64,000 nt of DNA from Prostheceraeus crozeri. Lineage: Eukaryota > Platyhelminthes > Polycladida > Euryleptidae. Positions 33,284-43,849 of the stretch are shown piece after piece (position 1 is the stretch's first letter; the number at the start of each line of letters is the position of its first letter). Position numbers and translations under genes: made by a program. The stretch spans positions 62,001-126,000 of the forward strand of contig CAJQUW010004464.1 of NCBI GenBank assembly GCA_907163375.1, written 5' to 3'. Below the pieces are notes generated by a model. It ran no database searches, had not been told where the DNA came from, and saw only the letters and a program-made list of their open reading frames with translations.

Positions 33284-35543
33284 AAAAGAAAAAGGAAGTA
33301 TGAGCAAAGAAGACCTGACCTGTGGAAACGAAATCGAACCAAGCGTCTAAGAGAAATGGGAGAACCATACAACAACAAACCGGCTCGATCCATGGGAGGG
33401 CCTTGTACATCGAATGGTTGCAAAACCTCATCAAGAGCTTGCTGTAATATCACAGAAGAACAAAGAATGAAAATATTCGACAATGTTTGGGGTAAGATGA
33501 AGACATTTCGAGAAAGGAAAATATACATCAAAAGCCTCATCAAGTCAGCAGAACCAAAACGCCGTACATCAAGCAGTGATTCTCGCAGATCTAGGAGCTT
33601 TTCGTACAATTTGGAAGTGGACGAAAATTCTTATCATGTCTGCGAGAGCCTGTTTTGTTCAACAGTTGGAATTCCAAAAAAGAACTATAATGCATTGGAT
33701 GTCAGAGGAGGCTAATGAATCTCTCATATCACCAGAATCGACTAGTTCTGCTCGAACAGTCGCAAATAGGATCACTGAGGAAGCCACCGCTAACCTAGAG
33801 ACATTCTTGAATAGTATAACTACAATGCCATCGCATTATTGCAGAGCAATATATCAGGACCAGAAATTTCTTGAATCTGGGAAGAGAATACCAAACGAGT
33901 GCACAATCTCTAAACCAAAAGCCAGTGGGTTACAGTACGTTTCTCAAGAAGTTCCACTCCATGGGGTTCAGAGTCTTTACTCCGAGAAAGGACCAATGCA
34001 ATGAATGCATAAAATATAAAATTGGCACTCTATCATCAGAGGATCACTCCAAGCATTTGACTTTAAAGGATGCTGCCCAAGCCGAGAAGTCAAATGACAA
34101 AAATGAAGCAAAAAACAATCCGAAAGTTTCAGTATGGACTATGGACTTGCAGGCAGTCCTGTTATGTCCCAAAACACAAGCAATCTGCATGTATTATAAG
34201 ACAGATGCATTACTTCACATTATAATGTTTAAAAACCAAAGAAGGACATTGTTGTCCTTGGACCGAGGTTGATGGCGATCTATCCTCTGAAGTGTTTGCC
34301 TACCTTCAGTATCAACACTTCAAGGATTATCTCAATCGTCATGACAGTGTTGAGAAACTAATTATTTGGTCCGACGGTTGTGCTTATCAAAACCGCAACG
34401 CAACTGTCAGCAATGCCTACCTACACTTGGCTAAAGAAAAAAACGTAACAATAATACAGAAGTATCTCATCAGCGGGCATAGTCAAATGGAGGCCGATTC
34501 TATGCACAGCACAATTGAAAGAAGAATTAGGTGCGAAATCTATTCACCAAGTGACTACAAGATGGCGATGAAATTGGCCCGCCGAAACCCTGAACCATAC
34601 GTTGTTCATGATTTGAACCATTCCTATTTTAAAAAGGGGTTTCAAAACCTATATGTGAAGTCAATAAGACCCGGAAAGAATATCGGAGACGCAAAAGTTA
34701 ATGAACTATCAGCATTGAAGTACACAATGACAGGCGAAATGTACTTCAAATTAAAAGGAGAAGAGGAGTGGTCACTTTTACCACAAAGAATAAATCGTAC
34801 ATCGACCCTTCTCTTGAACCAAATGTTCCCGACGCATCTGGAAATATCGGAGCGGAAGTATCAAGATCTTCAGGTACTCAAATCAGTGATCCCAAGTGAA
34901 AATCATGCATTTTATGATAGCCTTCCTCACTCTTGATAACTTTTGCAATATTTTGAATAGTTTTTTGTTTACATTCTAACTAACACAAGTAAAGATGAAA
35001 AATTAATCGTTTTCATTGAGCTCCTTTTTAGATTATTCTCGATTAATGGGTGAAATGGAGTAAGATGGTTTCAATATTTACTTCCTGATGTGTTTGAACT
35101 GAAAGTAACAGCCATGTATACAAATCTTTCATTATAATAATTAAATTTTCCCCATAAAATTAGGCCCACAATTAGATTATCTTTTCAAGTCAATACTTAT
35201 AGGCCTAAAGTATGTAATTATCATATAACACACAAAATACTTATCTAATTTTGTAAGATAATATGAAAATATAAATGAAACAAATCATCGATCTGTATTC
35301 TAATTTTGTGCAAAAATGGCCTATCTGCAGAAAATTAATGCAAAATTGGCCTATCTGCAAAAACAACCTATTGTCGAACCAGTATAGCGAAAATGAAGTG
35401 ATCCCCTGTTATATATACTAATCTTGATATAACACACGAAAAAACTATATTGTTTACCTGGAAAATAAAAAATAGGAAAGTTTATTTCAATTTTCTCGAA
35501 AGTGGAAAATTGCAGATAGGCCACTTTTGCATAAGGCTGTCGA

Positions 35544-36676
35544 TTTGTAAAATACTGTAATTGATATTTTTTTTTATCATTTCAATTTCATTCCAAATTC
35601 TTCAGAAATTTGTCAAATGTAAAGAACATAGATCTACTGAGCGCGATTTTCTACAAGTCAGGATTCCGGCATTCTTCTCATCTCTCCTACTGTTAGTTTC
35701 TTGTACAATTTCGTGTTGACTGTGTACACCCTCCGACGTATCACCTTCGCTCCTCTCGAATGCATTTCACTAGTCAACCGAGAAATTCAATTTTAGGTTT
35801 TTGGATCTGCCATTCAGGCAAATACCTCGATGCCAAAACTTCTTGTACCCGCAGATAATCAAGGAGTTGGGCACTCATGCCAACACTACACTAGTTTAGC
35901 CGAATTCTAGGATTCATGGAAAAATGTCACTCACCTATATATTTTTCGGTGGCAAATTCTCGAAAGTTACAATAACCGATGAAAATCAGTCGAAAATCAC
36001 TTAACTGTAATTCTAGACACCACCTCTACGGTAGTTGTGGTGATAAGTGCGTGAAGCTGCTTGTTTATTAACAATTAGAAGGTAAATTTTTACAAATTTG
36101 ATGCAATCTTGGACGGAAAATAAGTGAAGCCACCCTGTCATTCGTCCATGTTTGAACGGGATGAGATGGCCTACTAAAATTGCCCAGTTGGTAATATATT
36201 TGCATGAAGTACTCCCTGATTATTTAGAACTGATTATCTTTTCAATTGCTATTTCACTGCATTAAGACATCTCAGATGCCTGCCATATGAGTAGGCCTAA
36301 GTAGCAGTTCTTACTCTAGTAAGAACCCAGGGTGGCGGCCGAGTGCGGGAATTTTGTTGTGTCCCGGAAATCACTCTAAAATTTTAGTGAAATAGCCAAT
36401 TAGGTGGCTCTTAAATAGCCCGGCAATGTCATTTTGTGACTACTTACCACTAAGTTCAATGAGCAGAATTTCTTGGATTTCAACAGTTATTAATATGGCT
36501 GTTTTTAAGCCCACTATTTCTATTAAATTAAAGTGCATCATAGTTTTCGTTGGAATTTCGAATGAAAGTCAGTGACTAAGCTAAGTCATGAGTTCGAAGC
36601 CATACAGTAAATCATGACAAGAAGGCCACGGGGCTTATGTATCAACGGGGCTTATGTATAGACCACTGCTTCCAAT
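35544..36676. other. Non-coding stretch between two transposons
   Basis: No gene was recognised. A direct repeat GGGGCTTATGTAT lies at 36631-36660 next to the LTR. Confidence 0.3.
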
Positions 36677-37007
36677 TGTCGGGGTCGCTAGTTTTATGGA
36701 ACCATCCGGAGCTTCTTCCAGCGGTAAAGATTTTGCTCTCTGATGCGGTCCCGACAATACCAGAAACGCTGGAAATATATCTAATATGTTGAGTATTTAT
36801 TCCCAAGGGTTAGTTTGAATTGAAAACAGCCAGTCCGAATATACGTGTCGTATTATTGAAACAGGCACAGCGCGTTTATGAAAGTGCAATGTCATGCATG
36901 CGCATTAAGTCGCACATGAACGATAATAGTCAAGCCGAGCCGGTCACTGACAGTTCGGGACTTGGTAACAATAGCCGCATTGTCATAAGTAACAATGCGA
37001 CAACACA
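36677..37007 (-). repeat. Ty3/Gypsy 3' LTR (inferred)
   Basis: On the minus strand the segment starts TGTGTTGTCGCATTG directly after a purine-rich tract (GAGGAGGGGA, complement of about 37013-37022) and ends GCGACCCCGACA. It thus runs TG...CA, contains AATAAA, and follows the Gypsy pol C-terminus. The matching 5' LTR is absent because the element is truncated at about 38668. Confidence 0.6.
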
Positions 37008-38668
37008 CCAATCATCCCCTCCTCAAATTTGAGCAGATCGACTCAAACATATTGAGCAGGATTATACCTCAATCGGGGCACTCCTTTATTCTCCCGATCC
37101 GATCGTCTCGGCCAGTCCGGAGATTCTGGTGGATGATAGGTGGTAGGAGATTCTTCCACGTACCGCCGCATTCTCCTGGCATTCCACAGGTTGCCGTCCG
37201 AGAGTTCGTAATTCCATCGACCCCGAACTTAGATGACTGTCAGCGGTTCGCTCCATGGCCTCCGTCCTTTCGGAGTGTGAGGTCGCCTCACTCGCACTTT
37301 ATCTCCGACTTGATAAAGTGTCTTACCATGACCATTCGCAGACTCTCCCGATTCTCCTCTTCTCGTGCGAAAACGAACAATCTGAAAAGGAAGTCTATGT
37401 TGTCGACCGAGGAACTTCTCAGCCGGACTCTTCTCATCAGCTTCTTGACTGGTACTGCGAAATTGAGCCAATAATTGATTCAGATTTTCTTCCCATGATA
37501 GATGACTATTCTCGAACGTTTGAACGCCATGTTTGAGATACCTATTGAACGATTCCACGAATGCATTCTGTTGAGGTGTATAGACAGGAGTGAATTCTTG
37601 AAAAATGTCTCTATCCTGGAGGAAATTCTTCAATTCTTCGCTCTTGAATTGGGGACCGTTGTCTGTAATTATTTTCGAAGGATTCCCATATCTTGCAAAA
37701 ATTTGACTGAGCCATGATTTGATCTTCCTTGTCGTAATATCCGTTGTACATAAGATTTCAGGGAATCGAGAGTAGTTATCTATGATCACCACCATATGTT
37801 TCATATGACTTGGAGCATTTGAAAATGGTCCCGTGATATCCATAGATACTTCTTCCCATGCTGTCTCTGACACTCTCAGACTCATGTGGGGCATTTGAAG
37901 TTTTGGCGTTGACTTCGCTGAATCATTGCAAGGTAGACATTGTTTTACGAATCGTTCAGACTCCTTGTCCAAACCTGGCCACCAATAGAGCTCCCTCAAT
38001 TTCCGCTTAAACCTCACTATTCATGGATGTCCTTGATGAGCCTTTTTCAGGAGATCTCTGCGCAATGATTGAGGAACAAGAATTCCGTTTTTCTCGCCAC
38101 GAATAATATAACCATTTTCTATTGCCAATTCATGCCGTAATTTACATAATTGCTGTAGATCTTGGCTGCTGTCTTTGAGAGAATTTGGCCAACCGTTTGT
38201 TATGAATTTACAAACTTGCTGCAGAAGCGGATCAGACGACGTCGCATCTTTGAATATTTTGGCAGAAAAACCCTCTTCATTTATTTTCCGGAGTCTTTGC
38301 AATTGTTCTTCCTTATCTGTTTCAGTTGAACCATCCAAAAGTCGAGAAATTGCGTCAGGAACTATATTATTGACACCGCTTTGGTATTGAATTGTGAAGT
38401 CGAACTCTGATAACCGGTCCATCCATCTTCCAAACTTCGCTGATTTTCTTCTGTTATGAGCATTTTGCAATATTCCTGACAGAGGCTGGTGATCTGAACG
38501 TAATATAAATGGTCGACCCAAAAGATATTTTTCAAAATATTCACAGAAATACATTGCTGCAAAAGCTTCACGTTCATTGACAGCCCATCCACGTTCTCGA
38601 GGACTAAATGTATGATGTGCGAAAGCAATTGGAATGTCATGGATTTCATGGTAGTGATTTTCAGCCTT
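37008..38668 (-). pseudogene. Ty3/Gypsy pol fragment: RNase H and integrase
   Basis: From about 38668 downward the frame reads an RNase H domain (SPRERGWAVNEREAFAAMYF, SDHQPLSGIL, NNIVPDAISRLL). The integrase zinc-binding region follows (H..H at KKAHQGH, then QCLPC). A single in-frame TGA at 38018-38020 sits inside the zinc-binding region. The integrase core then has D60 (SMDITGPF), D119 (ITDNGPQF) and E155 (NAFVESFNR), giving D,D(35)E counted from the Met at 38017. A 1-base shift near 37228 precedes the C-terminal NYELSDGNLWNARRMRRYVE segment. Protease, most of RT and gag are missing. It integrates cDNA in intact relatives; this copy is dead. Confidence 0.85.
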
Positions 38669-40042
38669 CGGAAAAGTTCTCCTGGACGTGATGGCCTACC
38701 TACATGGCTCTACAAAGACTTCTGTGATCCTCTGGTCCCCATCATCCATCATATCTGTACATTGAGTGTCAACAGTGGCATTTTCCCCGCTGCTGTCAAG
38801 CGGGCGTATGTAGTGCTTACACCGAAATGCAAAAAGCCACAATTTACTGATTACCGACCATCTCTATTTTGCCTGTTCTGGCCAAAATACTTGAGAAAAT
38901 CATACTGAAGAACTGGTTTCATTCCATCTTGCCAAAGCTTTCAAGTGATCAATTTGCATTCACACCAAGACATGGACAGGGGACTGTTTGTGCACTAACC
39001 TATATGGTCAATCGTATCTTGTCTCATTTGGATTCACCTGGTGCTATCAGACTTCTTATGGTGGATTTCACGAAAGCGTTCGACAAAATACCACATAACG
39101 TCATCATAAACTCGTTGTATTCACTTGCCGCTCCTATTGAACTCATTAAATGGATTCAATCATACTTTGATTCTAGAGTACAATGTGTGAAAACAAATGG
39201 ACAACTTTCTTCTTGGTACCCAGCTATTAGTGGAGTGCCCCAGGGAGGTGTCTTACCAACTCTTCTGTTCGCCATAGCTGTTAACGATTATCATGCTCAA
39301 CAACCAAATAGCACTCTCCTAAAATTCGCGGATGACGAACGGCATGCCAGCGAAGATCTTAGTTCTGAACTTGACCATCTGACTTATTGGTCTGAATTTC
39401 ATGGATTCAAACTTAACAACAATAAGACGAAAGTGATGAACATACAAACGAAACGGTCCATTGTTTTGGCTACATTGGAAGTTACAGCATCTAATTGTGA
39501 AATTGAAGCAGTAAAGACGGCAAAAATCTTGGGTATTACATTTGATGATCAGCTAACGTGGCACCATCACATTGAGAATGTCTTGAGCCGTGCCAGGAAA
39601 AGACTGTACATGCTCTACTCTCTTAAACGGATTAACGCTCCTCAGCGCATCATGTGGCTGGTATACTGTACACTCATACGATCGGTAGCCAGCTACAGCT
39701 TTCCTGCATGGTGTAGCGTTAACAAAAAAACTTGTTTCCGGCAGTTAACCCAATTTGAAGAACGTGTTTTCCGATTTTTGTGACTTGAATATGGCATGAC
39801 GCCTATCAAGTAAAGCGATGTGCCCTCAGCATCCCTTGGATGTGATATTTGACAAATCATCATCTAGGTCTTCTACTCGCAAAGGATTCCTTCACGGGAA
39901 AGTGATGGCCAAAACCAAGCGGTTTCAGTCGTCTTTCATTAGATTTGCTTAACTTTCTTTCATGTTTTATCTTCTGTAATGTTGTACATGCCACTTCCGA
40001 ATCTTGTTTTGAAGTGTAATAAAGCCATATTATTATTATTAT
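38669..40042 (+). pseudogene. 5'-truncated CR1/Jockey-like LINE, reverse transcriptase
   Basis: The fragment opens inside the RT fingers (SPGRDGLPTWLYKDF). One frameshift near 38870 separates this from the main ORF (38869-39783), which has LSSDQFAFTPRHGQG, motif A MVDFTKAFDKIPH, SGVPQGGVLPTLLFA, motif C KFADD, and KTAKILGITFDDQLTW. The thumb/C-terminal RSVASYSFPAWCS precedes a stop at 39781. The 3' UTR ends in (ATT)n at about 40025-40042. Endonuclease and ORF1 are absent. RT residues look preserved, so the copy is comparatively young. It abuts the Gypsy fragment at about 38668. Confidence 0.8.
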
Positions 40043-40590
40043 TACGCTTTCACTCACTGTTTGGAAGTATTTGTCCTTGTGAGTCAAACATTTTCCACAA
40101 TAAAGTCTATCAAATCTAGAGCGCCTTAGCCTCAGTTGACGCGAAGAAACTGACTTACAAAGTGCAGTAACTACTACTAGTAACTAGGAATTTACTTGTT
40201 TTACTTGCGTCTAATAGGCGTAGATAGTGAAAAAGTTGAATAATGTGAACTGCAGTCCGCGGCCTTATTTCCCTGCCAAATGCTGCCCGCGCCCGTATAA
40301 AGTTTGGACAATCCTGATAGAGGTTCAAGTTGCTTTCAAGCAACGACCGCAATCGGTAATGAATTCTCCATATCGACCACAAAGACATATTTTACTGTGC
40401 CGACTTGCGCATTATGGCATTTTCAGTGAAATTGCTCTAAATATTCTTGAGGAATTCTGAATGGAGTTCCCTTGTCGCGTGTTATAAATTTAGAAGACCT
40501 AAAGGGCGCATCGAGTAATCTTGCTAGTTGCTACATTTTCTGATGCGTCGCAAGTCACACTGAGTTGATGATTGAAGATGTCTTGATACA
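40043..40590. other. Non-coding stretch
   Basis: Nothing recognised between the LINE tail and the hairpin. Confidence 0.3.
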
Positions 40591-40715
40591 GATAGTATTG
40601 GACTACATTTTGCCAATAGCAATAGTAATTGATCTGACTAGAATGATGTCAAATACTAATTAATCTAGTCAGATCAATTACTATTGCTCTTGGTAAAATG
40701 TAGTCCAATACTATC
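40591..40715. repeat. Near-perfect 52-bp hairpin
   Basis: The arms 40591-40642 and 40664-40715 match inverted at 50 of 52 positions around a 21-base loop. Each arm runs GATAGTATTGGACTACATTT to GATCTGACTAGA. It could be a foldback transposon or a small-RNA precursor. Confidence 0.85.
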
Positions 40716-40797
40716 AGTCGCATATTTCTATTCCTCCTTTTCCCTATTGAAATTTGTTAACATAGTTTTTACTTTTTACTAGATTTCTTGTCTACTC

Positions 40798-41661
40798 CAC
40801 GGTGCGTCAAAAATCGATATTGCCAAAAAAATTCTCCACTCGCGATTTCTCTTTTTCTGAATACCTATATGCCAACTGTATCTGAAAATCAAAATCCAAA
40901 AATCTTTTACAGGCGTCTTTGCAAATGGGACCACTTTTTTCAAAATGGCGGCCAAATACTTAAAATTGTTAAGTAATGATAGTTTTTCAGTCTCTAATTG
41001 ATACATTCATGCACCCAAATCTAGCAAAAAATGACTCCCTATATTATTCTTGATTTTTTGAGATCATCTGTTTAGTATTGAAAGCCATATTACCTCATGT
41101 ACAGGGTGTTCCATTATGAAAAATAGAAAAATAAATAATCGAAAATTGATATTTGGCTATCCTTGTATTATTCGGCTTTCATGCACCTAAATCAAATAAG
41201 AATGGATCTCTATATTTTTTCTAAATTTCTAAGACCATCTGATTGTCCATTTAAAGCCATTTCGGTACTTCTACAGGGTGTTCCAGAGTGGATAAAAATA
41301 AAAAGAAGTATTCGTAAATTGCTATTTCATTTACGAAATATGTGCTGTTTGACACACTTCAAATTCAATTTGTCATTCACTTTCTTCATAAGAAAACAAA
41401 CTTGTTCTATAGATGAGAACCATTATATGTAGAGATCGCTCGAAGAATTCGAGACGGGAATTCGGGATGTTCATAAGATTTCACTTTATAGCGGTTCCAT
41501 GTCTGTGTGAAATCATGATGGGCGGCTTCGGAAGATTGCTCGCTCCACGGTCCCAGACCCCGCTGTTTCATTTCACAAAATTCAGGAATATGGTGTATAA
41601 CGGCATGAATCTTAGGCGTGATATTGATGCCTAGATCACTGAAAGCTATCTTGAACTGTTC
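40798..41661 (+). repeat. Left inverted arm of the RAG1-like transposon
   Basis: It is the inverted near-copy of 43850-44714. It contains two 108-bp subterminal repeats (41006-41113 and 41178-41285), each ending ACAGGGTGTTCCA, and most of the transposase last exon. Confidence 0.85.
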
Positions 41662-43618
41662 GATGTGATCCTTGTAGGACGGATCCAGCTTATCCCCGTA
41701 ACAAGCCACAGCAACCTGAAATAAAAGTTCAAGCTACATAGCACTTGTAGAATATGCTTTTTCCAGTATATATTTATTCACTACGAAGTCTGTATGGGAC
41801 ACAACTCACACACGATCTATGAAACAAACATGCGTTCAGTGCAGTATATAATATCGTGATTTTTACATGTAAGCTTATGTTAACATTCAATAGATCAGCT
41901 TACCTTGTTGAACGCTCGAAAAGCTGTGACATATTTCACAACTTTCAAAGGGGTATAGATTGCAACAAATCAATTTTGTTTAATAAAGGCCTAGAGGAAT
42001 TTCCAGTAAAACTTCCTCCGTGTAAATGCTCTTGCTGAACATTGCAAAGCCGCAGCCATTTGGCTGAGTCTTGCCACTCGGAACACATGGCCTTGTAGAT
42101 TGTTCCCACTGGTCCCGTTAGAAGGTGTAATTCTGGCGGCGGAATCAACTCAATCACTCTCTTGCTCTTGTTTTCGTGGGAAACAATCGAGGGATGTATG
42201 GTATTGTGATGTAGTTTGGCACGTATCTTCTGTCCACCACCGCCGTGCCAATCCCAGAAATCCTTTTCTAGAGTTTGGAATGTTCGAGGTAATCCTTTAG
42301 ATTGTAAATTTGAGCTTGGAGCAGTGCACCAACAACAAGGATAGGATGATCCGTGCGGCATGATGCCAATGAGAATATTACATAACTTCAGATCTGAAGC
42401 GATAAAGAATTCCGATTGTAGCATATGAAGGTTCATGGAAATCCACAGTTTTCGAATATTAGCGTAATTTTCTTGTACCATTGGGGCAATTCCTATTATA
42501 AAGAGACGTTTGACACCAGATTCCTTGAATGAGCTTGAGCAGTGGAGTGACGAATCATTGAGCTGGAAAATACTCAAGCACACCTTAATAAAACCGCCGC
42601 CGCCGTCTATTCACAATTTGATCAAGGTTTCTTCATCGTAACCTCTCTTGGATGTAACATATGTAATGAAACCGTCGACATCTTTGCAGACAATACTGTG
42701 ACGTGGTGTTCTTTCCGTCACAACATCTCTGTCTATTCTGACAAAGTCAATCAATTTGATTTCAAAGAATTAATCCAGTTCGTGGTTGCTTTCATATAGT
42801 TCCTGTTTTAAACCACTTTGAATAGAAATCGCCGATGATGACCGAAGATGTTGGGTCAGTTTAAGTGTACTTCTATCACTGAGGTTAAGGTCCACACGGA
42901 TCCTCTTCAAGTGCGTGGTTCCAAGATCCTTGCCTGAATCAATCGAGGGCGAGACGGCGAGAGTGACTGGATGTCCACCTCCAACTCGTGCCAATTTTAT
43001 TGCGTTCTCCTTTGATTCAGGCGATGAATCGATCTTTTGTAATATCACTTTTGAAGCAAATTGTTCCTCTTGTTTGGACGAAGAAGCCAGTGAGCTTAAA
43101 TTTTCCAATCGCGATAACTGATTGCATGAATGAGGCTTTCCTCGAGAAAGAATAGATAAACATGCAGAACACAATTTCAAGCACTTTCGTTCAATCGAGG
43201 AATTAGAGGAGTCACATCTGGGTCTTCCCACAAAATTCTTGATTCCATTCATGTTCGACGGATGAGAATTGTGTCGTGGAAAATGCCTGGCAGTCTTACA
43301 TATCAAACATTCACACACGTGATTCGACGATGATCTTGTGCCGCTGTAAGACAATGCAATTTTTGAATAATCAAACACAACTATTTCCTTTTGAAAGTTT
43401 TCATTCTTGTAATTCTGTAGCAAAAGACGGCATGTTCCACAAATTGCAGTTGGTAGCCTTTCGTCATGTCGGTTAAAGCCATTTATACAAAATCGTTCGA
43501 TGAGTTCGAAGTGGGTGTCGTTCAATTGACGAATGTCCTTAGCCTTCTCCATACAAATGATACAAATAACAGCTCTATATTCGGCGTGACTGCGGCGATG
43601 GTTTGGCATGACGAACAC
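41407..43618 (-). pseudogene. RAG1-like transposase: RAG1 N-terminus-like zinc region plus RAG1/Transib-like core
   Basis: The start is M at 43618. Residues 19-63 (CIIC ... AICGTC) and CECLICKTARH (102-112) parallel the zinc-binding N-terminal region of vertebrate RAG1 (C..C, then C..C, then CDICNTAR). GRPR (131-134) and a second cysteine cluster (C146, C150, C153, H163, C165) follow. In the same frame, past stops at about 42770 and 42610, comes IDGGGGFIKVCLS (first Asp), then IASDLKLCNILIG (candidate second Asp), CCWC, PPPELHLLTGPVGTIYKAM and HGGSFTGN. After a 1-base shift near 41956 the exon ends AACAAG|GTAAGC (41894). The last exon (41715-41407, after TTTATTTCAG) has ITPKIHAVIHHIPEFC and GPWSEQSSEAAHHDF, matching the RAG1 segment with the catalytic glutamate. 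No RAG2-like kelch ORF was seen. Broken by two stops and one frameshift. Confidence 0.7.
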
Positions 43619-43849
43619 AATAGCGATGCAAGTTGGGAACGCAGACTTTATTGCTTCGTTTCAGCACGAGATTCGCAATGATTCAGACAGCAAGCATTTT
43701 TGAAATTTCAAACTATGACCTTGAAGTTTGTCAACAATACAGTGTCTTGAAAGTCGTTCAATTCAATCTATAGATATCTATAGATAACCTACACACCTTG
43801 CAAAGTGCTTCATTAGAGAGCAGTGAATGACAAATTGAATTTGAAGGCC

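Larger units (their letters stand above)
31944..34936 (+). pseudogene. DUF7869-like DDE-type transposase gene, spliced, frameshifted
   Basis: Exon 1 31944-31998 ends at ATTG|GTAAGT. Exon 2 32521-32610 is bounded by TTTTTACAG and CAAG|GTATGT. Exon 3 starts at 33195 after TTTTCAG. All three junctions join in phase. The protein has a basic region (KRKRKYEQRRPDLWKRNRTK), a C...C.C zinc-like cluster near 33406-33450, and SHYCRA. Then come a RKDQCNEC pair, WTMDLQAV, IIWSDGCAYQNRN, and SGHSQMEADSMHSTIE. The D, D and E in the last three blocks are the likely catalytic triad; the set is the one seen in repeat-derived proteins annotated with DUF7869. Frameshifts lie near 33687 (A-run), 33870 and 34220. 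HGDEMSVVS is repeated in the N-terminal part. The element can no longer make an active protein. Confidence 0.65.
31015..35539 (+). mobile_element. 4.5-kb DNA transposon with TIRs encoding a DUF7869-like transposase
   Basis: The ends read CAGCCTTATGCAAAAATGGC (31015) and, inverted, CAGCCTTATGCAAAAGTGGC (35539 inwards). They are flanked on both sides by TCGA (31011-31014, 35540-35543), a candidate 4-bp target duplication. Because TCGA is palindromic, the exact border could shift by a few bases. Subterminal copies of TGGCCTATCT / TTAGGCC words lie at both ends (31031-31060, 31150-31192, 35318-35360, 35510-35525), as expected of transposase-binding sites. It carries one spliced gene (31944-34936) with at least three frameshifts. 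The superfamily is not assigned. Confidence 0.75.

Noticed and set aside
33256-33609. 117-residue minus-strand ORF
   Set aside because: Antisense shadow of the transposase third exon.
37255-37717. Plus-strand ORFs over the Gypsy integrase
   Set aside because: They are antisense to the clearly coding integrase on the minus strand.
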